From the NCBI RefSeq assembly GCF_001663155.1, contig NZ_CP015963.1, positions 496,001-560,000 on the forward strand: DNA of 64,000 bases, given 5' to 3'. Numbering within the stretch: the stretch's first letter is position 1; the number at the start of each line of letters is the position of its first letter. Positions 37,101 to 45,578 of the stretch are shown one piece after another. The notes beneath the pieces were generated by a model. That model was not told the origin of the DNA and ran no database searches. It was given only the letters and a program-made list of their open reading frames with translations. The translations under genes were made by a program, and so were the position numbers. The DNA is from Altererythrobacter ishigakiensis. GTDB lineage: Bacteria > Pseudomonadota > Alphaproteobacteria > Sphingomonadales > Sphingomonadaceae.

Positions 37101-37633
37101 TCTACAAACGATTGATGAGCCCGCTGGTCAATATGACATCGCTGGCGCTTGCTCCTTTGGGAGGTATCTTCCTGGTCTGGGTTGTCGGACAGCCGCTTTC
37201 CATGCCGGTGTTGATCGGTACCTTGCTGTTGCTCGGCATCGTCTCCAAAAACTCCATCCTGCTGATCGACTTTGCGATTGAGGAGATGGAAAAGGGCACG
37301 CGTAAACTCGATGCGATCATGGAAGCCGGGCACAAACGTGCGCAGCCGATTGTGATGACCACTGTCGCGATGACGGCAGGCATGGTCCCGACTGCCATTT
37401 CACTGACCGGCGACGGCGCATGGCGCGCACCCATGGGCACTGTGGTGATTGGCGGCCTGATCCTGTCGACGCTGCTGACGCTGCTGATCGTTCCGGCGGG
37501 CTTCAGTCTGGCTGATGGTTTGGAGAAACGCATTGGGCCATGGATGCGCCAACGTTTCCTGACCTATCGTCCGGACGAGCATGGCGAGGGTACCGGCGGC
37601 GACGCCGTTCCAGGGGTGCAACCTGCAGAGTAA
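34160..37633 (+). CDS. RND efflux permease with extra membrane insert
   Basis: The 1157-aa proton-driven pump begins with the usual SIRNPTIPLVIFV helix. Later come the TM4 acidic pair region VAGVLVDDAIVEIENI and the C-terminal half with LLLLGIVSKNSILLIDFAIEE. It is longer than the usual 1030-1050 aa because residues of about 505-635 carry an insertion between TM6 and TM7 with two added hydrophobic segments (near 535-560 and 593-620). It belongs to the HAE1/CusA-like branch that moves hydrophobic compounds. Substrate is unknown. It is co-transcribed with the adaptor. Confidence 0.9.
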   Translation: MNFRNISAWSIRNPTIPLVIFVSMLLAGMLSFARMDVVNNPDVEFPGVRVNISQPGAAPTEIENQITQQVESAVRSLNGVRNISSTASEGNSGTFVEFEIGTDPNVAVADVKNAVDTVRGSLPDGILEPRVSRVDIAGGFLGIYAVEANDMTIEQLSWFIDDTVAKRLLAIPGMAEAGRFGGVNREIEVTLDLQKMQSLGVTASQINQVLRADNIDAAGGMAEVGGTRQSVRVLGNNESAFELSQRQIRLANGSTIKLSDVARVRDGYSERTSISKVRGKEVVNFYMSRAKGASDVTVFEQAKEVIEEIQAENPDVRFIPLFNTVKYTESQYQSSIAAMVEGAILAVIVVFFFLRDWRATMISAVAIPLSAIPTFWFMDLIGFNLNFLSLLALGLVAGVLVDDAIVEIENIVRHMRMGKSAYQASIDAADEIGLPVVATSFCIVAVFLPVGLMPGVTGQFFKNFGLTVVIAVLMSLAVARMITPMLAAYFLEAKGHAAHGEGKWMDRYMDVLRWSLNRGKMHARREGLPGPKRRWLYVISFILLIPVLLIVSGAAVFMSFGAMDGLQVAPTIAGGLTPGEHSFFYGWIEKPILILQLAIATGLGFLAILAVFGVLRLATRAFGSRMAQSWQYLYARFFDHRVWMLGLGYFSFLLTILLFGQTPFQFNPEIDDENAQIEIEMVPGTTLETTERVTEQVADLLYEQQEVLRALERVNQGQATIYITLREDRERSSIEFQRQMTPILSQIPDARVRFQNQNGPGGGGSGRDLTIMLAGSDPVLLNRTAANLVEEMKGLSSIVAPRISADIPRPEIIIRPRTELLSELGVSTIALSQTIRIATMGEIEQNTAKFSLSDRQIPIRVRLPEGDRRDLTTLQNLPVPTNSGASVPLGTIADISFGAGPTRIQRYNQNRRVFVGADLADGVLRGNAMEQINALPTLQDLPQGVIRDAVGEDELQQELLDNFTTALIAGVLLVFGVLVLLYKRLMSPLVNMTSLALAPLGGIFLVWVVGQPLSMPVLIGTLLLLGIVSKNSILLIDFAIEEMEKGTRKLDAIMEAGHKRAQPIVMTTVAMTAGMVPTAISLTGDGAWRAPMGTVVIGGLILSTLLTLLIVPAGFSLADGLEKRIGPWMRQRFLTYRPDEHGEGTGGDAVPGVQPAE

Positions 37634-37663
37634 TTTACGAATAGTTGTGCTAGGCGGCTGAAC

Positions 37664-38956
37664 ATGGCGACCAGCGCACCTGCTTCATATAAGTTTGGCG
37701 GCGAACCGCTGACGGCGGATCGTGCGCGGCGCATGCGCTGGACGGCAACGGGACTGCTGGGCGCGATGGCGGTGATGTTCTTCACCACCCATGGTCTGGT
37801 CGGCACGCATCCTGCCTGGGGCTATGTCAACGCCTTCGCCGAAGCAGCGATGGTGGGCGGACTGGCAGACTGGTTTGCGGTCACCGCGCTGTTCCGCCAT
37901 CCGCTGGGCATCCCGATCCCGCACACCGCCATCATCCCTGAAAACAAAGACCGGATCGCGGACACCATGGCGCAGTTCTTGCGCGAGAATTTCCTCACGC
38001 CTGCAGTGGTCGCGCGGCGCATGGCGGGCATGAACATCGCAAAGGCGGTTGGCGAGTTCCTGACCGCGCCGCCTCTGCCCGTACAGGATGGGGACGGCCC
38101 ATCCCGCCTGACTGGTGGTGTGTCCGAACTGCTCGCCGAAGTGCTTGAATCGCTCGATCCTGACCGATTGGGCAACCAGGTGCGCGCAGGGCTGGGAAAT
38201 CAGTTTGCCAAGATCGATGTCTCCCCGCTGCTTGGCCGCATGCTCGAAGGTGCGATTGCCGATGGGCGGCACATGCCGCTGATGGATGGATTTATCCGCT
38301 GGGCGGGCCTGACGCTGGAAGACAATGAAGACACGATCCGTGACATCATCGAATCGCGCGCCAATGCGGTGATGCGCTGGACCGGGCTGGATGAGCGGAT
38401 TTCCACCTCCGTGCTCGATGGTCTCTATAAGCTGCTGGCGGAAGTACTGGTCGATCCCGAGCATCCGATCCGTAGCAAGATTGAGGAAGGCCTCGAGAAA
38501 CTTGCCAGCGATCTTCAGCATGATCCCAAGACGCGCGAGCGGGTCGAAGCGATGAAGCGTGACCTGATCGAAAATCCTGCCGTGGCCGAATGGTGGATGG
38601 GCGTGTGGGAGCGTATCCGGCAATCGCTGATCCGCCGGGCGCGCGATCCCGAAAATGCGCTGGGCGAGGAGATGCGCAAGCTGCTGGGTGAGATGGGCAG
38701 CGCGCTGCAGCAGGACCAGCGATTGCAGTTGCAGGTTAACCGCCTCGCGCGGCGCACCATGGTGGGTGTCTCCACGCGCTATGGCGGACAGATTGTTCAG
38801 CTTGTGTCAGAAACGGTGAAGCGCTGGGATGCGGTTACGATTACGGGCCGGATCGAGAGCGCGGTTGGCCGAGACCTTCAATTCATCCGCATCAACGGCA
38901 CCATAGTAGGTGGCCTCGTCGGGATGACGCTACACTTTATTGTTGGTTTCATCTGA
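37664..38956 (+). CDS. DUF445 family membrane-associated protein
   Basis: The 430-aa protein has a membrane helix near residues 25-45, a second hydrophobic part around 50-65 (VGGLADWFAVTALFRHPLG, the DUF445 hallmark), long amphipathic helices, and a C-terminal hydrophobic tail (IVGGLVGMTLHFIVGFI). The family is widespread; its function is not established. It lies 30 bp after the RND permease stop and could be read from the same transcript. Confidence 0.87.
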   Translation: MATSAPASYKFGGEPLTADRARRMRWTATGLLGAMAVMFFTTHGLVGTHPAWGYVNAFAEAAMVGGLADWFAVTALFRHPLGIPIPHTAIIPENKDRIADTMAQFLRENFLTPAVVARRMAGMNIAKAVGEFLTAPPLPVQDGDGPSRLTGGVSELLAEVLESLDPDRLGNQVRAGLGNQFAKIDVSPLLGRMLEGAIADGRHMPLMDGFIRWAGLTLEDNEDTIRDIIESRANAVMRWTGLDERISTSVLDGLYKLLAEVLVDPEHPIRSKIEEGLEKLASDLQHDPKTRERVEAMKRDLIENPAVAEWWMGVWERIRQSLIRRARDPENALGEEMRKLLGEMGSALQQDQRLQLQVNRLARRTMVGVSTRYGGQIVQLVSETVKRWDAVTITGRIESAVGRDLQFIRINGTIVGGLVGMTLHFIVGFI

Positions 38957-39120
38957 TAACAAACTCGATAGAACTATTGTAATATGAGCTTATTGGCTCT
39001 CTGTTCTCGTCAAGTGCGGGCTCAAACTTCGCTTTCTTGATCGTCCTGCCCGATCAACGGTGCTGCCAATGTCGCCAACCAAGCTGCGAACAACAGTATG
39101 AAAATTCTTCGCGTTTCTTG

Positions 39121-40011
39121 TTAGCCCAATTTGTAGATAATGTTAGTCATATAGAAAGAGCGCATTGGTCTCCCCTCTTTGTCGAGCGCGGGCTCGAATT
39201 TGGCTTGCTGCATTTCGCGGCACGCCGGAGAATCGAGCGATTTTGCAATAGTTGCCTTTTGCAGCACGCATTCTGAAACCGATCCATCGGTCTCCACTAT
39301 AACGCGCATGCGGATGACCGCGCTCTCTCCACGCCGCAACGCCTTTGATGGGTAGTTCGCAGCAATCTTCTTCGCCACAGATTCTTCGTTCATCCAGATT
39401 GGGCTCCTGGTCATGCTTTCATGAGCGGCACGATCAAGGCCCCATTCGTCGACGAAGTTGAGTGAACACTCGTTGAGGACGGCTATCGCTTCGCCAAGGT
39501 TACCAGTTTCGAACACAACAGCACGTTCGCCGTATCGCAAGGTGATAAAGTTTATTGCATTGGCAGCCTCGACGTCCAGACGGGGTAGTGCTTCTGGATC
39601 TTTGACTTCTCCAGCGTCTCCCTCGACCTCCGGAGGATCGTAAAATTTCATCTTTGAGTAGATCAAGGAAGAGCCGAAGTCTTCCGTGCTCCCTAACAGC
39701 GGGATGATCTCTTTGATCGGATCAAATTCACCGAACTGCACCGAAATCCGATCGGGTCGTCTAAACCTTTCGAATGCATCTCCAATGACTACGAACCCGA
39801 ATCTTGAACCGGGCCCTCCTTGTTCGATGAAAAGAAGGTGTCTGTTCTCAGGGTCGCCGAAAGCACGTGCGAGCCTACACTTATCCTCGGCGAAATCCAC
39901 ATTCCAGTATGTGCTGGGCTCTAGAACCACATAAGCCTTATGATTGTCCGCCGAGGCTGGCGAATTCAGCCCGATTGTTGCCGCACCCAAGGCTAGCCTG
40001 ACAGAGAGCAT
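39121..40011 (-). CDS. Secreted protein with TonB C-terminal-like domain
   Basis: The 296-aa protein has a signal peptide (about 22 residues, ending PASA) and an unassigned middle part. Residues of about 215-295 fit the TonB C-terminal fold ([20 protein letters not shown] and a late ALDKEGRPM element). There is no N-terminal membrane anchor or proline-rich spanner, so it is probably a periplasmic protein and not an energy transducer. The ATG at 40011 is preceded by GGAGG at 7-nt spacing; that GGAGG is the last arm of the etfBA terminator. A GTG at 40032 lies inside the hairpin. Confidence 0.7.
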   Translation of the reverse strand: MLSVRLALGAATIGLNSPASADNHKAYVVLEPSTYWNVDFAEDKCRLARAFGDPENRHLLFIEQGGPGSRFGFVVIGDAFERFRRPDRISVQFGEFDPIKEIIPLLGSTEDFGSSLIYSKMKFYDPPEVEGDAGEVKDPEALPRLDVEAANAINFITLRYGERAVVFETGNLGEAIAVLNECSLNFVDEWGLDRAAHESMTRSPIWMNEESVAKKIAANYPSKALRRGESAVIRMRVIVETDGSVSECVLQKATIAKSLDSPACREMQQAKFEPALDKEGRPMRSFYMTNIIYKLG

Positions 40012-40050
40012 AGAAAAACCTCCAGCAGGCACGATAGCCCGCCGGAGGTT
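40012..40050 (-). terminator. Rho-independent terminator of etfBA
   Basis: Stem arms at 40044-40050 plus 40037-40043 pair with 40017-40030 in a 14-position stem around a 6-nt loop, followed on the minus strand by TTTTTCT. Two A-C mismatches on the plus strand become G-U pairs in the minus-strand RNA, which shows the direction of use. It starts 27 bp after the etfA stop. Confidence 0.85.
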
Positions 40051-40077
40051 CTTATCAACCCTAAGGTTTTCTGAAGG

Positions 40078-41007
40078 TTACAGCTTTTCAGTCAGCTCCG
40101 GCACTGCCTTGAACAGGTCAGCGACAAGGCCCACGTCCGCCACCTGGAAGATCGGTGCGTCTTCATCCTTGTTAATGGCGATGATGGTCTTGGAATCCTT
40201 CATCCCTGCCAAGTGCTGGATCGCACCGGAAATACCGATGGCGATGTAGACTTCGGGGGCCACGATTTTGCCGGTCTGGCCGACCTGGTAGTCGTTCGGC
40301 ACATAGCCGGCGTCGACCGCAGCGCGCGATGCGCCAATCCCTGCGCCGAGCTTGTCAGCTAGCGGCGTGATGGTTGCTTCGAAAGTTTCCGCATCCTTCA
40401 GCGCGCGGCCACCCGACACGATGACTTTCGCGCTAGTCAGTTCGGGACGCTCGCTCTCGGCGATTTCCGCACCAACGAAGCTGGACGTTCCGGCATCACC
40501 CGTCCCGCTGACCGCTTCAACGCTGGCCGAGCCGCCGTCAGGCGCGGCCTTGTCAAACGCAGTGCCGCGAACGGTGATTACGAGCTTCGGATCAGAGCTT
40601 TCGACCGTTGCAATTGCATTGCCGGCATAGATCGGACGGGTGAAGGTCTTCTCGCCTTCGACCGAAAGGATGTCCGAAATCTGCATCACGTCGAGCAAGG
40701 CCGCAACGCGCGGCGCGATGTTCTTGCCGGTAGTGGTTGCCGGCGCGAGGAAAGCGTCATGGCTGTCCATCAGGCCCGCGATCAGCGGAGCGACATTTTC
40801 TGCCAGCGCGTGCTCATAGGCCGCATCGTCTGCCACGTGCACGGTGCCAACGCCTGCGATTTTGGCCGCTTCGTCAGCTACGCCAGCGCAGCCTGAGCCA
40901 GCGACCAGCAGGTGCACTTCGCCCAGTTTTGCCGCCGCGGTGACCACAGCCAGCGTGGCGTCCTTAACGCTTGAATTGTCGTGTTCGACCCAAACGAGAG
41001 TTTTCAT
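40078..41007 (-). CDS. etfA: Electron transfer flavoprotein subunit alpha
   Basis: The 309-aa FAD-binding subunit takes electrons from acyl-CoA dehydrogenases and passes them to ETF:ubiquinone oxidoreductase. The C-terminal FAD domain is clear: [28 protein letters not shown], then [17 protein letters not shown] and [18 protein letters not shown]. It follows etfB by 30 bp. The two acyl-CoA dehydrogenases at 55-57 kb are natural electron donors. Confidence 0.95.
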   Translation of the reverse strand: MKTLVWVEHDNSSVKDATLAVVTAAAKLGEVHLLVAGSGCAGVADEAAKIAGVGTVHVADDAAYEHALAENVAPLIAGLMDSHDAFLAPATTTGKNIAPRVAALLDVMQISDILSVEGEKTFTRPIYAGNAIATVESSDPKLVITVRGTAFDKAAPDGGSASVEAVSGTGDAGTSSFVGAEIAESERPELTSAKVIVSGGRALKDAETFEATITPLADKLGAGIGASRAAVDAGYVPNDYQVGQTGKIVAPEVYIAIGISGAIQHLAGMKDSKTIIAINKDEDAPIFQVADVGLVADLFKAVPELTEKL

Positions 41008-41037
41008 GGTTCTGTCTACCTTTCCTGTCCGGGTTTC

Positions 41038-41790
41038 TTACGCGATGCCGAGCGCTTTGATCTTGGCGACCAGAGCATCAACATCTTCAACCTTCTCACC
41101 TGCCTGGCGAACCGGCGGTTCGGAGACATTGGTGGTTGTGAGGCGCGGGGTGATATCCACGCCGTAGTCACCGGGCGCCTTTGTATCGAGCGGCTTCTTC
41201 TTCGCCTTCATGATGTTTGGCAGCGAAGCATAGCGTGGTTCGTTGAGGCGCAAGTCAGTGGTGATGATGGCTGGCAGCGAGAGCTTCACAGTCTCGAGAC
41301 CGCCGTCGATCTCGCGCTTCACAGTCACGCTGTCACCATCCACTTCGACGGTGTTGGCGAAGGTGCCTTGCGGGCGGCCCATCAGCGCCGCGAGCATCTG
41401 ACCGGTCTGGTTGCTATCATCAGAGATCGACTGCTTGCCCAGCATCACGATGCCGGGGCCTTCTTCCTCTGCGATGGCTTTCAGGATCTTGGCAACAGCC
41501 AGCGGCTCTACGTCGACGCCGTCTTCCACTTCGACCAGGATCGCGCGGTCTGCGCCCATAGCGAGCGCGGTACGCAGTGTTTCCTGAGACTTGGCCGGGC
41601 CGACAGAGACAGCAATGATCTCTTCCGCCTTGCCCGCTTCCTTGATGCGAATCGCTTCTTCAACCGCGATTTCATCGAAGGGGTTCATGCTCATCTTGAC
41701 GTTGGCCAGGTCTACGCCTGAACCATCCGCCTTGACGCGCGGCTTCACGTTGTAGTCGATCACCCGTTTGACGGGGACGAGGATTTTCAT
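41038..41790 (-). CDS. etfB: Electron transfer flavoprotein subunit beta
   Basis: The 250-aa AMP-binding subunit starts [20 protein letters not shown] and has the signature [18 protein letters not shown] and later [19 protein letters not shown]. It is the first gene of the etfBA operon. It has AGGAAGG as ribosome-binding site and a promoter with a perfect palindrome in its spacer. Confidence 0.96.
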   Translation of the reverse strand: MKILVPVKRVIDYNVKPRVKADGSGVDLANVKMSMNPFDEIAVEEAIRIKEAGKAEEIIAVSVGPAKSQETLRTALAMGADRAILVEVEDGVDVEPLAVAKILKAIAEEEGPGIVMLGKQSISDDSNQTGQMLAALMGRPQGTFANTVEVDGDSVTVKREIDGGLETVKLSLPAIITTDLRLNEPRYASLPNIMKAKKKPLDTKAPGDYGVDITPRLTTTNVSEPPVRQAGEKVEDVDALVAKIKALGIA

Positions 41791-41822
41791 GGGATTTCCT
41801 TCCTCTCAAATAGCGTGGCGCC

Positions 41823-41851
41823 CACCTAGCTTGCGTTTACGTAAACGTCAA
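41823..41851 (-). promoter_or_regulatory. etfBA promoter with palindromic operator in the spacer
   Basis: On the minus strand, TTGACG (41846-41851) and TAGGTG (41823-41828) are 17 bp apart, 33-61 bp before the etfB start. A perfect 14-bp palindrome, CGTTTACGTAAACG (41834-41847), fills most of the spacer. Operators between -35 and -10 are typical of MerR-type regulators such as LiuR; that assignment is inference. Confidence 0.55.
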
Positions 41852-41991
41852 GCGGGGTGGGGTCACGAGAATCTCTCTAGATGCGCGGTATTCACTCGCG
41901 CTCACGGCGCGTCAGGTCAAGCGATTCCGCATGATCGCTGGACTAGCCAATTGAGGAGGGATAGCCTTCGGTTGCAGAACAGGAGAGTGTC

Positions 41992-42519
41992 ATGAAACCT
42001 GCAAAACATCTGCTGGCTGCTTGCGCCGCGCTCATCATGGCGGCGCCTTTGGCGAGTGAAGAGCCGGTGATGGAAACGCGGGTTGGCGAGCAGGGTTTTG
42101 TGTCTCCGCCCGCGACAATCGACCAGCTGGACTGGCTCGTCGGCCAATGGGCAGGTGAAGGCATTCAAGGGGCACCAGCGATGGAGAGCTGGCTACCTCC
42201 GATTGGCGGTACGATGGTGGGCACCTTCGTGCAGGAGACCCCCGATGGTGGGATCATGTTCTCTGAGCACCTGTACATTTTGCCTCAGGACGGCAGCCTT
42301 GCGCTGAAGCTGAAGCATTTCAACGCTGACCTGACCGGTTGGGAAGAGAAAGATGACATGCTCACCTTCCGCTTGGTCGCAATCGAGCCTTGTGCGGCTT
42401 ATTTCAATGCGTTGACGCTGCGATGTGCAGATCCGGACAGTCCGGGCGAAGGGTTGGTTGCTGCTGTGCGGATGCAATCCGGCGGGGAGCTGAGTTTCCG
42501 GTTCTCAGCGATCGATTGA
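41992..42519 (+). CDS. DUF6265 family secreted protein
   Basis: The 175-aa protein has an N-terminal signal peptide (KHLLAACAALIMAAPLAS). The DUF6265 pattern follows: LDWLVGQWAGEG near residue 45, then GTMVGTFVQE and LYILPQDGSLALKLKHFNADLTGWE. The domain is predicted as a lipocalin-like barrel of unknown ligand. It is monocistronic and convergent with sucC. Confidence 0.8.
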   Translation: MKPAKHLLAACAALIMAAPLASEEPVMETRVGEQGFVSPPATIDQLDWLVGQWAGEGIQGAPAMESWLPPIGGTMVGTFVQETPDGGIMFSEHLYILPQDGSLALKLKHFNADLTGWEEKDDMLTFRLVAIEPCAAYFNALTLRCADPDSPGEGLVAAVRMQSGGELSFRFSAID

Positions 42520-42531
42520 GACCGGCCAAGC

Positions 42532-42562
42532 AAAAAGCCCCGCCAGCGAATGCCGGCAGGGC
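42532..42562 (-). terminator. Rho-independent terminator of sucC
   Basis: An 11-position stem (42537-42547 with 42552-42562) and a 4-nt loop, followed on the minus strand by TTTTTGC. The two mismatches on the plus strand become G-U pairs in the minus-strand RNA. It lies 28 bp after the sucC stop and may also stop transcription from the convergent DUF6265 gene. Confidence 0.82.
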
Positions 42563-42589
42563 CTTTCAACTGCTTCGCGCAATCGGTGC

Positions 42590-43789
42590 TTAGGCCGCCT
42601 GCTTCACCTCAGCGACGATCTTCTTCGCGGCATCGCCCAGATCATCGGCCGGAACGATAGGCAGGCCGGAATTAGCGAGGATTTCTTTGCCTTTCTCGAC
42701 GTTGGTACCCTCAAGGCGAACCACCAGCGGCACGCTGAGATCGACTTCCTTGGCTGCGATCACAATGCCTTCTGCAATCGTGTCACAGCGCATGATGCCG
42801 CCAAAGATGTTGACCAGAATGCCTTCAACCGCGGGGTCTTTCAGGATGATCTTGAATGCTGCGGTTACCTTCTCAGTGGTGGCACCGCCCCCCACGTCCA
42901 GGAAGTTCGCCGGGAATGCACCGTTCAGCTTGATGATGTCCATCGTTGCCATGGCGAGCCCCGCGCCATTGACCATGCAGCCGATGTTGCCGTCCAACTT
43001 GATGTAGGCGAGGTCATACTCGCTCGCTTCGACTTCGGCTGGGTCTTCCTCGGTAACGTCCCGAAGTGCTTCGACGTCCTTGTGACGGAACAGCGCATTG
43101 CCATCGAAGCTCATCTTGGTGTCGAGAACCAGCAATTGGCCGTCATCTGTTTCAACCAGCGGGTTGATCTCCAGCATCTCGCAATCGAGGTCCATGAACG
43201 CGGTGTATAGCTGTTTGGTCAGCTTCTGCGCTTGCTTGTTGAGGTCACCCGTCAGCTTCAGAGCGAACGCAGCCGCGCGGCCATGATGCGGCATGAAGCC
43301 TTGGGCCGGATCGATAGTGATCGTGGTGATTTTTTCAGGCGTCGAATGCGCGACTTCTTCGATGTCCATGCCGCCTTCGGTTGAAACGATCATCGCCACG
43401 CGGCCTGATGCGCGGTCAACCAGCATCGACAGGTAATATTCCTTTGCAATATCGACTCCGTCGGTGACATAGAGACGGTTCACCTGCTTGCCAGCATCGC
43501 CCGTCTGGATCGTCACCAGTGTGTTGCCGAGCATCTCCTTGGCATGCGATTCGACTTCCTCGATGCTCTTTGCCAGGCGAACACCGCCGCCGGCGTCCGG
43601 CCCCAGTTCTGCGAACTTACCCTTGCCGCGCCCACCGGCGTGGATCTGCGCCTTCACGACGTACAGCGGCCCGGGCAGTTTCTTCGCGCCCTGGACAGCC
43701 TCTTCGACTGTCAGAGCAGCGTGACCGGCCGGAATGCCGATGCCATATTTCGCTAGAAGTTCTTTTGCCTGGTATTCGTGGATATTCAT
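42590..43789 (-). CDS. sucC: Succinate-CoA ligase (ADP-forming) subunit beta
   Basis: The 399-aa TCA-cycle enzyme begins [17 protein letters not shown] with an ATP-grasp domain ([16 protein letters not shown]) and a C-terminal CoA-ligase domain (LNVGG-type segment [13 protein letters not shown] and [12 protein letters not shown]). The start at 43789 is fixed by the MNIHEYQ hallmark, although the frame stays open upstream to 44311. The partner sucD is not next to it, unlike the usual sucCD pair. Confidence 0.95.
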   Translation of the reverse strand: MNIHEYQAKELLAKYGIGIPAGHAALTVEEAVQGAKKLPGPLYVVKAQIHAGGRGKGKFAELGPDAGGGVRLAKSIEEVESHAKEMLGNTLVTIQTGDAGKQVNRLYVTDGVDIAKEYYLSMLVDRASGRVAMIVSTEGGMDIEEVAHSTPEKITTITIDPAQGFMPHHGRAAAFALKLTGDLNKQAQKLTKQLYTAFMDLDCEMLEINPLVETDDGQLLVLDTKMSFDGNALFRHKDVEALRDVTEEDPAEVEASEYDLAYIKLDGNIGCMVNGAGLAMATMDIIKLNGAFPANFLDVGGGATTEKVTAAFKIILKDPAVEGILVNIFGGIMRCDTIAEGIVIAAKEVDLSVPLVVRLEGTNVEKGKEILANSGLPIVPADDLGDAAKKIVAEVKQAA

Positions 43790-43925
43790 GGGGAGGCCGT
43801 TTCCTTTGTGAGTGGCTTTCCGTTGGAATTGTGCGCGAGACGCATAAGCATGGATTCGCCGCCTTGAAAAGCAGACTTTGGACGTGCAGTGCCAAGACTG
43901 CCAATTTGAAGGGTAGTCCACAGAG

Positions 43926-44723
43926 TTGATCGATAGCGAACGCCTTGATTCAATTATCCGCGAAGCGGGCAGGATCGCGCACGACCTTTGGCCCGGAGCG
44001 GGCGGTAAGGTCAAAAGCTGGGAGAAAGAGCCCGGCTCGCCCGTTTGCGACGCCGATCTTGCAGTTGACGCGTTCCTTAAGCGTGAACTGGGCGCTCTGT
44101 TGCCATCGGCAGGCTGGCTATCGGAAGAGACCGCTGACGCACCCGAACGGCTTGATCGCGGCCTTATCTGGCTGGTTGATCCGATCGACGGCACGCGTGA
44201 CTTTGTGCGTGGCCGCAGCGGTTGGTGCGTCTCGGTGGCACTGGTAAGTGAAGGCAGGCCGCTGATCGGAATGTTGTGTGCGCCCGCCCGGAACGAAAAC
44301 TGGTTAGGCATCGCGGGCAGGGGAGCGTGGCGAAACGGCGAGGGTCTGGTCGCTTCGCGCCGGGATCAGTTTGCCGGATCGCGCGTCCCGATCGATCAGT
44401 TACCCAATGCAGACAGCGATCTTGTGATGGTCGACAAACCCAATTCGATTGCGATGCGGATCGCTATGGTTGCCGCTGATGAAGCCGATCTGGTCGCTAC
44501 ATTACGATGGGGGTACGAGTGGGATGTTGCCGCCGCTACGCTGATCGCACGCGAAGCTGGCGCAGAGGTCACAGACACCTTCGGCCAGCCGCTCGCTTAC
44601 AACAAACGTGACCCGCGTGCCTTTGGAGTGCTGGTTTGCGCACCTCAGATCCACGCAGAGGCGGTCGCACGGCTGGCGGGCCGGGCGGCTGAGCTTGCGC
44701 CTATAACAAAGGGCCAACCCTGA
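43926..44723 (+). CDS. CysQ-like 3'(2'),5'-bisphosphate nucleotidase (inositol monophosphatase family)
   Basis: The 265-aa Mg-dependent phosphatase has the signatures [28 protein letters not shown] (DPxDGT metal motif near residue 83) and [17 protein letters not shown]. CysQ hydrolyses the PAP formed in sulfate assimilation; a role on inositol phosphates cannot be excluded. The start is a TTG at 43926 with a weak ribosome-binding site. It is divergent from sucC and convergent with the OmpA-like gene. Confidence 0.8.
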   Translation: MIDSERLDSIIREAGRIAHDLWPGAGGKVKSWEKEPGSPVCDADLAVDAFLKRELGALLPSAGWLSEETADAPERLDRGLIWLVDPIDGTRDFVRGRSGWCVSVALVSEGRPLIGMLCAPARNENWLGIAGRGAWRNGEGLVASRRDQFAGSRVPIDQLPNADSDLVMVDKPNSIAMRIAMVAADEADLVATLRWGYEWDVAAATLIAREAGAEVTDTFGQPLAYNKRDPRAFGVLVCAPQIHAEAVARLAGRAAELAPITKGQP

Positions 44724-44734
44724 GGCCGGCCCTT
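44708..44734 (-). terminator. Possible terminator of the OmpA-like gene
   Basis: A 7-bp stem (44709-44715 with 44728-44734) with a GC core, followed on the minus strand by TTTGTT. It lies in the end of the convergent cysQ-like gene, 24 bp past the OmpA-like stop. The U-tract is weak. Confidence 0.4.
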
Positions 44735-44757
44735 CGCTTGTTGCAAGAGCTGTAAGC

Positions 44758-45456
44758 TTAGTAGCCCTGCTGGGCTTGCGCCTCCTGCACATCCTGCTCG
44801 TCGAACGGGATGATTTTGATTTCGACACGGCGATTACGAGCACGGCCTTCGGGTGTGTCATTGGTCGCGATGGGAAGAGTTTCCCCGAAGCCCTGCCAGC
44901 GGATACGCGCCTGCGAAACGCCTCGGGACTGGAGGTAATTTGCGACCGTTTGTGCGCGGCGCTCTGACAGTGTCTGGTTGAATGCATCCGAGCCAGTCGA
45001 ATCGGTGTGGCCATACACATCCACCAGACTGTTGGGATATTTGACCAGATTCTCGGCAACGCCGTCCAACGTGCTGCGGAAGCCAGGGTTTAAAGTGGCA
45101 CTGCCCACGTCAAAGGTGACATTATCTGGCAGGTTGAGCAAAATGGCTTCGCCATTATCGACCTCAGTCACTTCAACGCCGGAACCTTCGGTCTCTTCCT
45201 TAAGCTCACGGATTTGCTGGTCCATCGTGTAGCCGACATAGCCGCCCGCAGCGCCGCCGGCGACCGCGCCTACAATGCGCCCGGTCTTGCCGCCAATCGC
45301 ACCGCCGAGCAATCCGCCCAGCACGGCCCCGCCTACGCCGCCGATTGCCGTGCGAGAGACTTTACGTTCACCAGTATTGGGATCTGTTACACATGCACTG
45401 GTGCCGAGCAGTGAGGCTGCCGCCAGGCTGGAAAGCATAATACGTGATGTCTTCAT
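44758..45456 (-). CDS. OmpA family lipoprotein with glycine-zipper segment
   Basis: The 232-aa envelope protein has a signal peptide with lipobox GTSAC (about residue 22) and a glycine-zipper hydrophobic segment (residues 40-75). The C-terminal OmpA domain binds peptidoglycan (VYGHTDSTGSDAFNQTLSERRA, then EGRARNRRVEI). The layout matches YiaD-type proteins. The ATG at 45456 follows GGAGGAG. It is divergent from the CNNM/CorC gene. Confidence 0.9.
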   Translation of the reverse strand: MKTSRIMLSSLAAASLLGTSACVTDPNTGERKVSRTAIGGVGGAVLGGLLGGAIGGKTGRIVGAVAGGAAGGYVGYTMDQQIRELKEETEGSGVEVTEVDNGEAILLNLPDNVTFDVGSATLNPGFRSTLDGVAENLVKYPNSLVDVYGHTDSTGSDAFNQTLSERRAQTVANYLQSRGVSQARIRWQGFGETLPIATNDTPEGRARNRRVEIKIIPFDEQDVQEAQAQQGY

Positions 45457-45578
45457 CAAAATTCTCCTCCAAGAATGCCCGAATGTCTCAAGCATCTCGC
45501 CCCGCAATCGCGACTCATGCCTTCCCCAAGACATTGATCGCTATGTGATCTTTCTAAAGCTTTACGGCTGGCTGTGCA

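Noticed and set aside
37685..38623. 312-codon frame on the minus strand
   Set aside because: Antisense of the DUF445 gene, which has the family hallmark; the shadow has none.
39121..40011. True TonB energy transducer
   Set aside because: Cleavable signal peptide instead of an anchor, no proline-rich spanner and no ExbB/ExbD genes nearby.
43790..44311. In-frame upstream extension of sucC by about 170 codons
   Set aside because: The family N-terminus MNIHEYQ lies at 43789; the extension is antisense to the CysQ-like gene and has no protein character.
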